Shown here: piece after piece, positions 23,963-33,273 of the stretch
How the letters are laid out: every line of letters begins with the position of its first letter
Position numbering within the stretch: position 1 is the stretch's first letter
Source of the DNA: Sphingosinicella sp.
GTDB taxonomy: Bacteria > Pseudomonadota > Alphaproteobacteria > Sphingomonadales > Sphingomonadaceae
NCBI RefSeq assembly: GCF_013911755.1
Contig: NZ_JACESP010000016.1
Coordinates: 31,709-95,708 of the forward strand
DNA length: 64,000 nucleotides
Direction: 5' to 3'
The notes under the pieces: generated by a model
Databases searched by the model: none
What the model was told of the DNA's origin: nothing
What the model saw: the letters and a program-made list of their open reading frames with translations, nothing else
Program-made: the position numbers and the translations under genes

Positions 23963-26212
23963 ATGACCATACACGAACGTTTTTGCGGGGTTGCCACCAT
24001 CGCATTGGCCATTGGACTTGCTTCGCCCGCATTGGCGCAGGATGGCGGGGCTGTTGAAACACCGACAGCCGACGAAGCCGCGCTGCAGGGAGAGATCGTC
24101 GTCACCGCGCAGCGCCGCGCTGAATCCCTCCAGAAAATTCCGATTGCGGTGTCTGCCATTGGCGGTGATGCGCTGGCGACAAGGGCGTCGAGCGATTTGT
24201 CCGCGATCAGCTCGGCCGTTCCGGGGCTCAACGTGTCCGAGCAGGTCGGCCAGGCGCGTCTGACGCTGCGCGGGATCGGTGTCGACAATATTTCGGCGGG
24301 CGCTGAGAGCAGCGTCGCTTTCAACCAGGACGGCGTCTTCTTCTCGCGCTCGGCGGCCGCGCTCGCCTCCTTCTATGATATCGAGCGTGTCGAAGTACTG
24401 CGCGGTCCGCAAGGCACGCTTTATGGCCGCAATGCGACCGGTGGTTCGGTCAACATCCTGACCCGCAAGCCGACCTTCGACTTGAAGGGCGGGGTCTCGC
24501 TGACTGGCGGCAATTACGACACGATCAACGCTGAGGCCTATATATCGGGCGGGCTCAGCGACACCGTCGCGGTGCGTCTGTCGGGACAGATTCAGAATCA
24601 TTCGGGCTATGGGACGAATATCGTCTCCGGTACCGATATCGACACCAAGCATTCGCAGGCGATCCGCGGCCAGATTCTTTTCGAGCCGAGCGATCGCCTC
24701 AGCATTCTCGTTGGTGCCGATTATTACCGGTCGGATGACCGGTCGAACAGCTACCGCTACTTCGGGCCTGCGGGCCTGACTGCGGCGGGCGACCCGGTTA
24801 CGCCGACATCGCTGCTTCTCGGCGGTACCGCACCGGCAAGTCCGCGCGACATTGCGAGCGCGCGCGATCCCAAGTCCGACGCCGAATTCTGGGGTGTCCG
24901 CGCCGACATCAACTATGAGGTGAGCGACGAGGTGTCGCTGCGTTCGTTGATCACCTATCGGCGGAGCCAATATGTCAACCGAACCGACATCGACCCGCTG
25001 GGGCTCGACATCTTCCCGCTCACTAACGCCGAAGAGTCCGATCAATATACGCAGGAGTTCCAGCTCAACTGGGATACTGACCGCAACAAGCTGGTGATCG
25101 GCGTCTTCTATCTCAATGAAAAGATAGACGGTTTTCTGGCGGCGCCCTTCAACCTGCTCGCCGTCGGCGGACCCGATCTCTTCGTGCAGGGCTATTTTGC
25201 GGGCGGGCGCCTCAAGACCGAAGCCGCGGCCGCCTTCGCGCAGGACACGTTCAGCCTGACCGATACGCTGCGCCTGACGCTCGGTGCACGCTACAGCTGG
25301 GAGCGCAAGAGGGTCGCCGACCAGTCAGATTTCGATTTCGATCGTCTCTACTCGCCCGATAATCTGCCGCGCTTCCCGGTCCATGAAGAAGCGAAGTCGT
25401 TCAATTCCTTCACGCCGAAGGTCGGCCTCGACTTCGATCTCGGACCACGGACTTTGATCTATGCGTCCTTCTCGAAGGGCTTCAAGGCGGGAACGTTCAA
25501 CCTCGGGGCTGCCGGGCCCGCCCTCGATCCCGAGAAGGTCGACGCCTACGAGATCGGCCTGAAGTCGACGCTCCTCGACGGGGCGCTCCGCGCCAATCTG
25601 TCGGGCTTCTATTACGATTATTCCGACCTTCAGGTCGGCCAAGTGCGCGGCCAGCTCCTCGTGCTCGAAAATGCCGCCACCGCCGAAATCTACGGCCTTG
25701 AAGGCGAGTTCACGCTCGAGCCGGTTCGCAACTTTACGGTGGGCTTGAACGCGAGCTACCTTCACGCGCGGTTCAAGAGCTACGTTACCGCTGACCAGGC
25801 GCGTCCCGCGGGCGACGGCACGACCGTCGACGGCAATGGCATCCCCGCATTCAACCTCGCTGGCAATGCACTGCCGCAAGCGCCCGATTATACAATCGAC
25901 CTCTCGGCCGAATATATGTTCGAGCTCCCGAACGGCTCGCTCACGGTCCGCGGAGAGAGCTATTGGTCGGACCGCGTCTATTTCACCCCGTTCAATCGCG
26001 ACGAGGTGTCGCAGCCGGCTTATAATTTGCAGAATGCCTATATCACCTACAAGTCCGAGGACGGCCTCAGGGTTACGGGCTTCATCCGCAATATCGGCAA
26101 CAAGACGATCCGCTCGGCGGGACAGGTCGCGACCACGCTGGTCGGGTCGCCGGTCATCGGATTTGTGAAGCCGCCGCGGACCTACGGCGTCACGGTCGCT
26201 TTCGATTTCTGA
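23963..26212 (+). CDS. TonB-dependent receptor (catabolic cluster)
   Basis: A 749-residue outer-membrane transporter with a signal peptide (to ~residue 26, ...SPALA-Q), a TonB box-like EIVVTAQRRAES, a plug domain (VEVLRGPQGTLYGRNATGGSVNI) and a beta-barrel ending GVTVAFDF with a terminal Phe. There is no STN domain, so it is a plain transporter of the kind sphingomonads pair with aromatic-degradation clusters. It carries the same upstream regulatory module as the dioxygenase operon. It probably imports the substrate of the pathway. Confidence 0.93.
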   Translation: MTIHERFCGVATIALAIGLASPALAQDGGAVETPTADEAALQGEIVVTAQRRAESLQKIPIAVSAIGGDALATRASSDLSAISSAVPGLNVSEQVGQARLTLRGIGVDNISAGAESSVAFNQDGVFFSRSAAALASFYDIERVEVLRGPQGTLYGRNATGGSVNILTRKPTFDLKGGVSLTGGNYDTINAEAYISGGLSDTVAVRLSGQIQNHSGYGTNIVSGTDIDTKHSQAIRGQILFEPSDRLSILVGADYYRSDDRSNSYRYFGPAGLTAAGDPVTPTSLLLGGTAPASPRDIASARDPKSDAEFWGVRADINYEVSDEVSLRSLITYRRSQYVNRTDIDPLGLDIFPLTNAEESDQYTQEFQLNWDTDRNKLVIGVFYLNEKIDGFLAAPFNLLAVGGPDLFVQGYFAGGRLKTEAAAAFAQDTFSLTDTLRLTLGARYSWERKRVADQSDFDFDRLYSPDNLPRFPVHEEAKSFNSFTPKVGLDFDLGPRTLIYASFSKGFKAGTFNLGAAGPALDPEKVDAYEIGLKSTLLDGALRANLSGFYYDYSDLQVGQVRGQLLVLENAATAEIYGLEGEFTLEPVRNFTVGLNASYLHARFKSYVTADQARPAGDGTTVDGNGIPAFNLAGNALPQAPDYTIDLSAEYMFELPNGSLTVRGESYWSDRVYFTPFNRDEVSQPAYNLQNAYITYKSEDGLRVTGFIRNIGNKTIRSAGQVATTLVGSPVIGFVKPPRTYGVTVAFDF

Positions 26213-26233
26213 TTACCCGGTTGCTGGAGCGTC

Positions 26234-27268
26234 ATGATGGTCAACGCCAATGAAGGGGCTAAGCCCGACATCTGGATCAACGGCATCGCTTCGCTGATCT
26301 ATGGTGTCGAGGACGTCGGGGAAGCGGCCCGCTTCTTTTCCGATTTCGGGCTTCATGCCGAACGACGGAGCGATGCTTCGGTGCAGTTTCGCCTGCCCGA
26401 CGGATCGACGGTCCTGATCCTGCACCAGGATGATCCCGCGCTCACCGCTACGACGATGATCGGCGCCGGCGTCCGCCGGATCGTCTGGGGGCTCGAGCGA
26501 CAGGAGGACGTCGACGCGCTTGCTGCCGATTTGACTCGCGATTGTCCGCTTCGCCGTGCCGACGATGGGACCGTGGAGTTCGAGACCGATTTCGGCCTGG
26601 CGATGGGCCTCCGCGTCTTCGCAAAGCGCCCGGTCTTCGCCGCGACGTTGCCGTCCAATTGTCCGGGGAACATCCAGCGGATGAATGCGCCTCGGCGCTG
26701 GCGCGAGCGCGCCTACCCGAAAGCAATCAATCATGTCGTCCACGCGATCCCCGATTTCGAGCGCGGGACGGCTTTCCTCCGCGAGCGCCTCGGCTTTCGC
26801 CTGAGCGACGAACAGGTCGGCTTCGGTCGTTATCTTCGCGCCGGTGGCTGCACCGGCCATCACACGATGCTGCTGCTCAACGCCAATGCGCATCTGCCCG
26901 GGATGGACGGGCAGTTCCGCTTCCATCACGCCAATTTCGCGGTCGACGACGTTGACGAAATCATGACCGGCGCGAACCACATGGAGCGCAAGGGCTGGGC
27001 GCCGTCGCATCTGGGGCTCGGACGCCACCGCATCGATTCCGCGCTCTTCTACTATCTGCCCTGTCCCGCAGGCGGTGAGGCCGAATATGGGGCCGATGGC
27101 GACTGCGTCGATGATGCTTGGATACCGCGCCAGTGGCCCGCGCCGCTTTTCGCTTATGGCCATTGGGTCCACAATCTGCCCGATTTTCTCCGCGACCCAA
27201 CGCCTTGGCGGATCAACTATTTCACAACCGAGGCGCCGCTTTCAGAAACCATGACGGACAGCCGCTGA
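26234..27268 (+). CDS. VOC-family protein, type I extradiol dioxygenase-like
   Basis: A 344-residue protein with two vicinal-oxygen-chelate modules (~14-130 and ~163-300). Candidate metal ligands in the second module are His167 (AINHVVHA), His232 (FHHANF) and Glu284 in EAEYGAD, which resembles the BphC signature around its Glu ligand. If correct it opens the catechol made by the dioxygenase and dehydrogenase at the meta position. It is longer than usual BphC (~300) with a C-terminal extension. The gene is 21 nt after the receptor and overlaps the next gene by 1 nt. Confidence 0.82.
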   Translation: MMVNANEGAKPDIWINGIASLIYGVEDVGEAARFFSDFGLHAERRSDASVQFRLPDGSTVLILHQDDPALTATTMIGAGVRRIVWGLERQEDVDALAADLTRDCPLRRADDGTVEFETDFGLAMGLRVFAKRPVFAATLPSNCPGNIQRMNAPRRWRERAYPKAINHVVHAIPDFERGTAFLRERLGFRLSDEQVGFGRYLRAGGCTGHHTMLLLNANAHLPGMDGQFRFHHANFAVDDVDEIMTGANHMERKGWAPSHLGLGRHRIDSALFYYLPCPAGGEAEYGADGDCVDDAWIPRQWPAPLFAYGHWVHNLPDFLRDPTPWRINYFTTEAPLSETMTDSR

Positions 27269-28407
27269 TGGCGGCGATCGGCAAAGCGCTCGTCGTCGGC
27301 GGCGGGATCGGCGGCCTCACCGCGGGCATCGCGCTGCGACAGGCAGGGATCGCGGTCGACCTCGTCGAAATCCAGCCCGAGTTCAGCGTCTATGGCGTCG
27401 GCATCATCCAGCCGAATAACGTCCTCCGCGCGCTCGACGCGATCGGGGTCGCCCGGCGCTGCTGTGAACTCGGCGCGGCATTTCCGGGCTGGCGGATTCA
27501 CGATGCCCACGGCCGCCATCTCATGGACGCGCCGAACAGCACAAAAGCCGCGCCCGGTTTTCCGCCCAACAACGGAATTGGCCGCCGCGAACTGCAGCGC
27601 GCGCTTGGGGAAGCCGCCTATGCCGAAGGGGTCGCGATCCGGCTCGGAACGCGCGTGACGGAAATCGATCAGGATGGCGGCGGTGTCGATCTCAAATTCA
27701 GCGATGGAACCTCAGAGTTCTACGATCTGGTGATTGCGGCAGACGGCTCCTATTCAGACATGCGCCGCCGCCTGTTTCCCGAGGCGCCAGGGCATCGCTT
27801 CACCGGCCAGAGCGTGTGGCGCTACAATTTTCCACGGCCGCGCCATGTCGAGTGGGGCGAGATTCACGAAGGACCAAAGTCGAAGGTCGGGCTGACGCCG
27901 CTTCGCGACGACCTCATGTACATGTTCCTCGTCACGGCCGAACCGGGCAATCCGCGCATGCCCGAGGACCAGCTGGCGGAAATGATGCGCGCGCGGCTCG
28001 AAGGCTTCACGGGTTTCATTGCCGAGCTCGCGTCCCAGATCACGGAGAATGCAGGCGTGGTCTACAAGCCGATGGAGGTGCAGCTGCTCCCGGCCCCTTG
28101 GTTCAAAGGACGCATCGTCATCATCGGCGATGCGGCGCATGCCTCGACCCCGCATCTTGCGCAGGGTGCGGCGATGGCGATCGAGGACGCGGTCCTGCTC
28201 GCAACGCTGCTGAAGGGCGAGCGCTCCGTCGAAATCCTGCTCGAGGAGTTCATGGCGCGCCGTTTCGCGCGGGCGAAGTTCGTCGTGGATACGTCGATCC
28301 AGATCGGTGCGTGGGAGATGGAAAGTTGGCAGGGCATCGCCAATCCGGCCGCCCGGCCTGGCGAAAGTCTCTACGAAGCGAGCCTCGCGCTGCTGGAGGA
28401 ATATTGA
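27268..28407 (+). CDS. FAD-dependent aromatic monooxygenase
   Basis: A 379-residue class A flavoprotein hydroxylase. It has the Rossmann GGGIGGLTAG near the N-terminus, the DG motif in LVIAADGSYSDMRRR, and the FAD/ribityl motif GDAAHASTPHLAQGAAMAIEDAVLLA. It belongs with salicylate-hydroxylase and 3-hydroxybenzoate-6-hydroxylase types, which hydroxylate a phenolic ring with NAD(P)H and O2. The start at 27268 is set by the TGATG overlap with the VOC stop. Its presence beside a ring-hydroxylating dioxygenase suggests a second ring or a further hydroxylation step. Confidence 0.9.
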   Translation: MAAIGKALVVGGGIGGLTAGIALRQAGIAVDLVEIQPEFSVYGVGIIQPNNVLRALDAIGVARRCCELGAAFPGWRIHDAHGRHLMDAPNSTKAAPGFPPNNGIGRRELQRALGEAAYAEGVAIRLGTRVTEIDQDGGGVDLKFSDGTSEFYDLVIAADGSYSDMRRRLFPEAPGHRFTGQSVWRYNFPRPRHVEWGEIHEGPKSKVGLTPLRDDLMYMFLVTAEPGNPRMPEDQLAEMMRARLEGFTGFIAELASQITENAGVVYKPMEVQLLPAPWFKGRIVIIGDAAHASTPHLAQGAAMAIEDAVLLATLLKGERSVEILLEEFMARRFARAKFVVDTSIQIGAWEMESWQGIANPAARPGESLYEASLALLEEY

Positions 28408-28438
28408 TGTCGACATTCTGCCATAAGGAGCATTGCCG

Positions 28439-29365
28439 GTGAGAAAGGTCATCATCAGCTGCGCAATCACGGGATCCGCGCACACCCCGACGATGTCGGA
28501 TGCGTTGCCGATCACGCCCGAGGCGATCGCCGAGCAATCGATTGCGGCGGCCAACGCGGGGGCTTCGATCCTGCATCTGCACGCCCGCATTCCCGAGGAT
28601 GGGCGTCCGACAGGCGAACCCGATGTCTATGCGCGCTTCCTGCCGGTGATCCGTCAACGCACAGACGCGGTGATCAACATCACGACGGGAGGTTCGGCCA
28701 TCATGCCGGTGGCGGAACGGCTCGCCGCGGCGGCTCGCTTCAAGCCCGAACTCTGTTCGCTGAACATGGGGTCGATTAACTTCGCATTTTTCCCGGCGGC
28801 GAAGCGCATCACTGACTGGAAATATGGGTGGGAGAAGGATTATATCGTCGGGTCGGACGACTATATCTTCCGCAACACGTTCCGGGATATCGAGACGATC
28901 CTCACGACGATGTCGGAGGCGGACACCAAGTTCGAGCATGAATGCTACGACATCGGTCACCTCTATAATCTAGCGCATTTTGTCGACCGTGGATTGGTGA
29001 AGCCTCCGTCCTTTGTGCAAATGATCTTCGGTGTGCTCGGCGGTATCGGCGCCGATCTCGAAAATCTTCAATATATGAAGGAAACCGCCGACCGGCTGTT
29101 CGGCCGAGGCAGCTATAACTGGTCGGTCCTCGCCGCCGGGCGGCACCAGATGCCGTTCCTGACGCAGGCCGCGCTGATGGGCGGGCATGTGCGGGTCGGG
29201 CTCGAGGACAGTCTCTTCATCGAGCGCGGCGTTCTCGCGGCTTCCAATGCCGAACAGGTCGAGAAGGCGGTGCGCATCCTTGGCGAAATGGGCCATGAGG
29301 TGGCAACGCCCGCCGAAGCGCGCGAAATCCTGGGGCTCAAGGGCGGCGACCGGGTGGAGTTCTGA
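28439..29365 (+). CDS. Beta-keto acid cleavage enzyme (BKACE, DUF849) family
   Basis: A 308-residue TIM-barrel zinc enzyme. The metal signature is ILHLHAR (His46 and His48 in family numbering) with a later Glu in HVRVGLEDSLF, and TGSAHTPTMSD at the N-terminus is typical. Family members condense a beta-keto acid with acetyl-CoA to give acetoacetate and a new CoA ester. In this cluster it could process a keto acid released after ring cleavage. GTG 28439 is chosen over TTG 28433 because AAGGAG at 28425-28430 is 8 nt upstream. Confidence 0.88.
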   Translation: MRKVIISCAITGSAHTPTMSDALPITPEAIAEQSIAAANAGASILHLHARIPEDGRPTGEPDVYARFLPVIRQRTDAVINITTGGSAIMPVAERLAAAARFKPELCSLNMGSINFAFFPAAKRITDWKYGWEKDYIVGSDDYIFRNTFRDIETILTTMSEADTKFEHECYDIGHLYNLAHFVDRGLVKPPSFVQMIFGVLGGIGADLENLQYMKETADRLFGRGSYNWSVLAAGRHQMPFLTQAALMGGHVRVGLEDSLFIERGVLAASNAEQVEKAVRILGEMGHEVATPAEAREILGLKGGDRVEF

Positions 29366-29367
29366 CC

Positions 29368-30156
29368 ATGGCGCGCCGGATCGTCGACCTGTCGATCTGC
29401 CTGGAGAATGAGATCGTCTCGGACCCCGAGGTCTTTCGGCCGAAGATCCAGTACATCGATCACCGCGCATCGGTTCCGGATCTCGCCGCCTTCTTTCCCG
29501 GATTGCAGGCGGGCGATTTGCCCGACGGTGAGGCTTGGGCGATCGAGAAGGTCGAGCTCATCACCCACAATGGCACGCACCTCGACGCGCCCTATCATTT
29601 CGCGTCGACCATGGACGGGGGCGAGCGGGCGTGGACAATTGACGAGGTGCCGCTCGACTGGTGCTTCCAGCCCGGCGTCAAACTCGACTTCAGACATTTT
29701 CCCGACGGCTATATTGTGACTGCGGAGGATGTCGAGCAGGCGCTGGGCGCGATTGGCCATGAGCTTAGCCCATTGGAAATCGTCGTGATAAACACGGCGG
29801 CGGGCAAGCGCTATGGGCAGGACGATTATGTCACGGCTGGCTGTGGCATGGGATATGCGGCGACGATGTGTCTGCTCGAGCGCGGCGTCCGGCTGACCGG
29901 CACCGACGGCTGGAGCTGGGATGCGCCCTTCGTCCACACGCGCGAGAAATATCTCGAATCCGGCGACGCCGGCCTCATCTGGGAGGGGCATAAGGCGGGA
30001 AGGGATATCGGATATTGCCATCTCGAGAAGCTCCACAATCTCGAAGCGCTGCCGCCTACTGGCTTTTCGATCGCTTGCTTCCCGATGAAAATCCGTGCGG
30101 CGAGTGCGGGTTGGACGCGCGCGGTCGCCATTTTCGAGGATCATGACAATGTATGA
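29368..30156 (+). CDS. Cyclase-family metal-dependent hydrolase
   Basis: A 262-residue protein of the kynurenine-formamidase/cyclase superfamily. The metal motif is HNGTHLDAPYHF (His67, His71, Asp73, His77). The family includes hydrolases of amides, isatin and cyclic intermediates; the substrate here is unknown. It starts 2 nt after the BKACE stop and overlaps the following hydrolase gene, so the products are made together. Confidence 0.9.
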   Translation: MARRIVDLSICLENEIVSDPEVFRPKIQYIDHRASVPDLAAFFPGLQAGDLPDGEAWAIEKVELITHNGTHLDAPYHFASTMDGGERAWTIDEVPLDWCFQPGVKLDFRHFPDGYIVTAEDVEQALGAIGHELSPLEIVVINTAAGKRYGQDDYVTAGCGMGYAATMCLLERGVRLTGTDGWSWDAPFVHTREKYLESGDAGLIWEGHKAGRDIGYCHLEKLHNLEALPPTGFSIACFPMKIRAASAGWTRAVAIFEDHDNV

Positions 30157-31303
30157 GCCATTTCCCGGAAATTACGTCTGGAATCTGTCCGTGAACATCT
30201 GCCTCAACATGGGCGGCGTGATGGGTGAGATCGACCCAGCCAACGATCTCGTGCGCGCGGTCTCGCGCGAAGGCGAGGACAAAGGGACCGAAGCCTTTTT
30301 TGCCGCGTGGGGCGCGCTCGCCGACCGCGTCCGCGGCAATGCGGCGCGCGACGACGAGGCAGGACACGCCGCGAGCGCGGCGGAGAAATATGCGCGGGCG
30401 GCCGCCTATTATATTACCGCCGAGCGGATGCAGGCGCGTGACTATGAGCCTCGCAAGGCAATGTATCGCACCATGCTCGATACGATGGATCGCTTCTACG
30501 CCACGAGTGACCTTGGCGCTGTGCGGGTTGAATTTCCCTATGCCGACAGTCGATTGTCTGCGGTGTTCGTTCCAGGAGAGGGCACGGGGCCGCGCCCCTG
30601 CATGGTCTTTAGCAACGGTCTCGACAGTACCAAGGAGATGGTGCTGCTCACGCTTCGCGACCGTTTTGCGAAACGCGGAATCTCGACGCTCGTGCTCGAC
30701 CAGCCCGGCGTGGGCGAAGCGCTGCGCCTGAATGGGCTGCACGCGCGGTACGACACCGAACATTGGGCAAGCTTGGCGGTCGACTATCTCCTGACCCGCG
30801 CCGACATCGACCCCCGGCGGATCGGAATGATGGGTTGGTCGATGGGCGGCTATTACGCGCCGCGCGCCTTGGCCTATGAGCCGCGCTTTGCGATCGGCGC
30901 GGTGTGGGGCGGTAATCACGACTGGGGCGGCCACCAGAAGGCGCGGCTAGCGCGCGAAGGCGACATGCCCGTCCCGCACTATTGGGACCATGTAATGTGG
31001 GTTTGGGGCCAGAAGGACATGGACGCATTCATGGCGCTGATGGACAAGGTCAATCTCAACGGACACCTCGACAATATCCGCGTGCCTTTCCTGGTGACCC
31101 ACGGCGGCAACGACCGCCAGATCCCCGTCAGATACGCCGAAATGTCATACGATCAGGCGGTCAACAGCCCGGACCGCGAATTGAAGATTTTTGGCCCCGA
31201 TGAGGGGGGTATCGAGCATTGTGGGGCCGACAATATGGAGCCGGTGCAAAATTTTATCGGCGACTGGCTCGCCGATCGCTTTGCAAAGATGGCGGCAACA
31301 TGA
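30143..31303 (+). CDS. Alpha/beta hydrolase, C-C hydrolase type with N-terminal cap
   Basis: A 386-residue serine hydrolase. The nucleophile is Ser233 in GWSMGG; an acid (GGNDRQIP) and a His (GGIEHCGADNM) follow in the expected order. The helical N-terminal ~120 residues (DKGTEAFFAAWGALADRVRG...EKYARAAAYYITAERM) resemble those of 2,6-dihydroxypseudooxynicotine hydrolase, which cuts a C-C bond next to a ketone. It is a good candidate for the hydrolase acting on the ring-cleavage product. ATG 30149 is an alternative start; both lie within the end of the upstream gene. Confidence 0.88.
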   Translation: MTMYEPFPGNYVWNLSVNICLNMGGVMGEIDPANDLVRAVSREGEDKGTEAFFAAWGALADRVRGNAARDDEAGHAASAAEKYARAAAYYITAERMQARDYEPRKAMYRTMLDTMDRFYATSDLGAVRVEFPYADSRLSAVFVPGEGTGPRPCMVFSNGLDSTKEMVLLTLRDRFAKRGISTLVLDQPGVGEALRLNGLHARYDTEHWASLAVDYLLTRADIDPRRIGMMGWSMGGYYAPRALAYEPRFAIGAVWGGNHDWGGHQKARLAREGDMPVPHYWDHVMWVWGQKDMDAFMALMDKVNLNGHLDNIRVPFLVTHGGNDRQIPVRYAEMSYDQAVNSPDRELKIFGPDEGGIEHCGADNMEPVQNFIGDWLADRFAKMAAT

Positions 31304-32337
31304 CGATCATCAAGCATTCGGCGGGGCCGAACCCGCTGCGCGACTTCCGCGTCGATCCGCAGCAGATCCGCTATACCGGACGCGCTCTCCAGCGGCCCGA
31401 GTGCATTCTTGCAGAGCGCGACGGCACCTTATGGAGTGCGGACGCGCGGGGCGGTGTGATGCGCATTGCGCCTGACGAAACGCAGCGCCTGATCGCCCAG
31501 GCTCCCGATCCGCATTTCGACCTTACCGCCGATGCGGCGGACAGCTTGCTGGCGGGGACGCTGCCCAACGGCCTCGCTTTTACGGCTGATGGCGATATCT
31601 TGATCTCGAACTTCGGCACCGATCGCCTCGAGCGAATGACCCGCGAAGGCGAAACGCGGGTCATTCTCGACAGCATCGATGGCCAGCCGCTGGGCAAGGT
31701 CAATTTTGTCCTTCGCGACAGCAAGAACCGCATCTGGGTGACCATTTCGACGATGGTCAACCCGTGGAGCGATGCGATCCGCAAGGATCTTGCCGACGGT
31801 TCGATCTTGCTCATGGACGACAAGGGCGCGCGCGTCGTCGCCGACGGCTTCCATTTCACCAATGAGATCCGCCTCGATGCGAAAGAAGAGTGGCTCTATG
31901 TTGCCGAGACGACAGGGAAGCGCGTCTCGCGGCTCCGCGTGCAGCCCGACGGCTCGCTGACAGATAGGGAGGTTTATGGTCCGTCTTCGCTCGGCGACGG
32001 GGTGATAGATGGCATCGCCTTCGATTCCTTCGGCAATCTTTGGGCAACGATGATCTTCGCAGACCGGCTCGTCGCGATCACGCCCGAAGGGGACATGATA
32101 GAATTGATGAACGATGGAAATCCCCAAGGCACGGCCGCTTTCGAGGCGGCCTTTGCAACCGGCAATGCCGTGTCCTTCGATGTACTGATGGGGGCGTCCG
32201 GCACGATCTGCCCCTGGCTCGCCAGTGTCACGTTCGGCGGCCCCGGCCTTTCCACCGTCTATCTGGGCGGACTGCGCAGCACGAATATTCCCAGCTTCAT
32301 AAGTCCGGTACCCGGGTTGCCGATGGTGCATTGGTGA
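31300..32337 (+). CDS. SMP-30/gluconolactonase-family lactonase
   Basis: A 345-residue six-bladed propeller hydrolase: FTNEIRLDAKEEWLYVAETTGKRVSRL, GVIDGIAFDSFGNLWATMI and a terminal CLAS-like STVYLGGLRSTNIPSF. Such enzymes open lactones with a divalent metal; Asn and Asp ligands in GNLWATM and DGIAFD are compatible. It would hydrolyse a lactone intermediate of the pathway. The ATG overlaps the hydrolase stop (ATGA). It is the last intact gene of the cluster before the degraded reductase. Confidence 0.85.
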   Translation: MTIIKHSAGPNPLRDFRVDPQQIRYTGRALQRPECILAERDGTLWSADARGGVMRIAPDETQRLIAQAPDPHFDLTADAADSLLAGTLPNGLAFTADGDILISNFGTDRLERMTREGETRVILDSIDGQPLGKVNFVLRDSKNRIWVTISTMVNPWSDAIRKDLADGSILLMDDKGARVVADGFHFTNEIRLDAKEEWLYVAETTGKRVSRLRVQPDGSLTDREVYGPSSLGDGVIDGIAFDSFGNLWATMIFADRLVAITPEGDMIELMNDGNPQGTAAFEAAFATGNAVSFDVLMGASGTICPWLASVTFGGPGLSTVYLGGLRSTNIPSFISPVPGLPMVHW

Positions 32338-32344
32338 GGGCAGG

Positions 32345-32870
32345 GTGAACACGCGATCTGTGACATTCGACGTGTTAATCGTCGGGGCCGGTCACGGCGG
32401 CGCGCAGGTGGCGGTGATGCTGCGGACGCAAAAGTGCGAAGGCAGCATCGCGAACATGGCGTCGATCTGCGCCTTGGCGTCTGTGTCCATGCGATCGAAG
32501 GCGTCGATCGCGTGACCGGAGTCCGGCTTACCGACGGGGAGTTGATCGCCGCCGATCTCGTGATCGTCGGCATCGGCATCCTGCCTGCGGTTGAACGGCT
32601 GATCGCGGCGGGCGCCGAGGGCGGAAATGGCGTCCTCATCGACCGGCTCTGCAAGACCAGCCTGCCCGACATCTATGCAATCGGCGGCAGCGCCGCGCAT
32701 GTGAATGACTTTGCCGAGGATGCGACGATCCGGCTCGAACCGGTGCAGAATGCTAATGATCAGGCAAATGTTGTCGGCAAGGGCATCGTCGGCGACGATG
32801 CGCACCTGTCATGCGATCCCCTGGTTCTGGTCGAACCAATATGACCTGAAACTCCAGACCGCGGGTCTGC
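32345..32870 (+). pseudogene. Ferredoxin reductase remnant (internal deletion and frameshift)
   Basis: The N-terminus (GTG 32345, VTFDVLIVGAGHGGAQVAVMLR) is the FAD-binding start of a Rhodobacter-type ferredoxin-NAD(P)H reductase. After EGSIA it jumps, with a frame change near 32440-32455, to the second half (HGVDLRLGV...GVRLTDGELIAADLVIVGIGILPAVE...LPDIYAIGG...VQNANDQA), losing roughly 150-160 residues. A second frameshift near 32806-32812 puts the conserved HAIPWFWSNQYDLKLQT in another frame, and the match ends near 32870 where an integrase remnant begins. It was probably the reductase for the Rieske dioxygenase of the cluster and is now dead. Confidence 0.85.
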
Positions 32871-33045
32871 CCTCGCGCCCCCACACCCGCAACAGCGCCA
32901 GCAGATGCGGCGAGAGCATCGCGTTGCGGTCCCGCGCACCTTTGCCCTGTTCAACACGAAGCAGCATGCGCTCGCTGTCGATATCGTCGACGTTGAGATG
33001 CGCGACCTCGGACACAGGAAGGCCCGCGCCATACGTGGCAGATGT
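32870..33045 (-). pseudogene. Tyrosine-type integrase remnant
   Basis: A fragment reading ATYGAGLPVSEVAHLNVDDIDSERMLLRVEQGKGARDRNAMLSPHLLALLRVWGREG matches the central part of a tyrosine recombinase of the kind carried by IS91-like elements. The catalytic Arg neighbourhood is altered (GLPVSEV for GLRVSEV) and the rest is absent. It runs antisense to, and is fused end-on with, the ferredoxin-reductase remnant, marking an old recombination junction. Confidence 0.8.
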
Positions 33046-33222
33046 AGACTTGGTTGGCTCCTCATTGTTGAAGGAACTCCATGTTCGGTGGACGACCTAT
33101 CTCCGCCCAAAGTCCCTAAATATCACGCTATGCCACCCCACGCGACAATCCCGCGCGAGCGGGTTCGTGCATGTCGGCGCTAACGGAAGAGCTTAACCGG
33201 TACAAAGCCGATGAGCAAAAAA

Positions 33223-33237
33223 ATCTGTCAGACAGAT
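33223..33237 (+). promoter_or_regulatory. GntR-type operator upstream of the alpha/beta hydrolase
   Basis: A perfect dyad ATCTGTC-A-GACAGAT containing the core CTGTCAGACAG (33225-33235), 37 bp before the hydrolase ATG. The same core occurs before the TonB receptor and ridA genes, and a near copy before the gntR gene. Confidence 0.8.
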
Positions 33238-33273
33238 ATTGAGGCCCAAGCTCAGTTCGTTTAGTCTTTGCCT

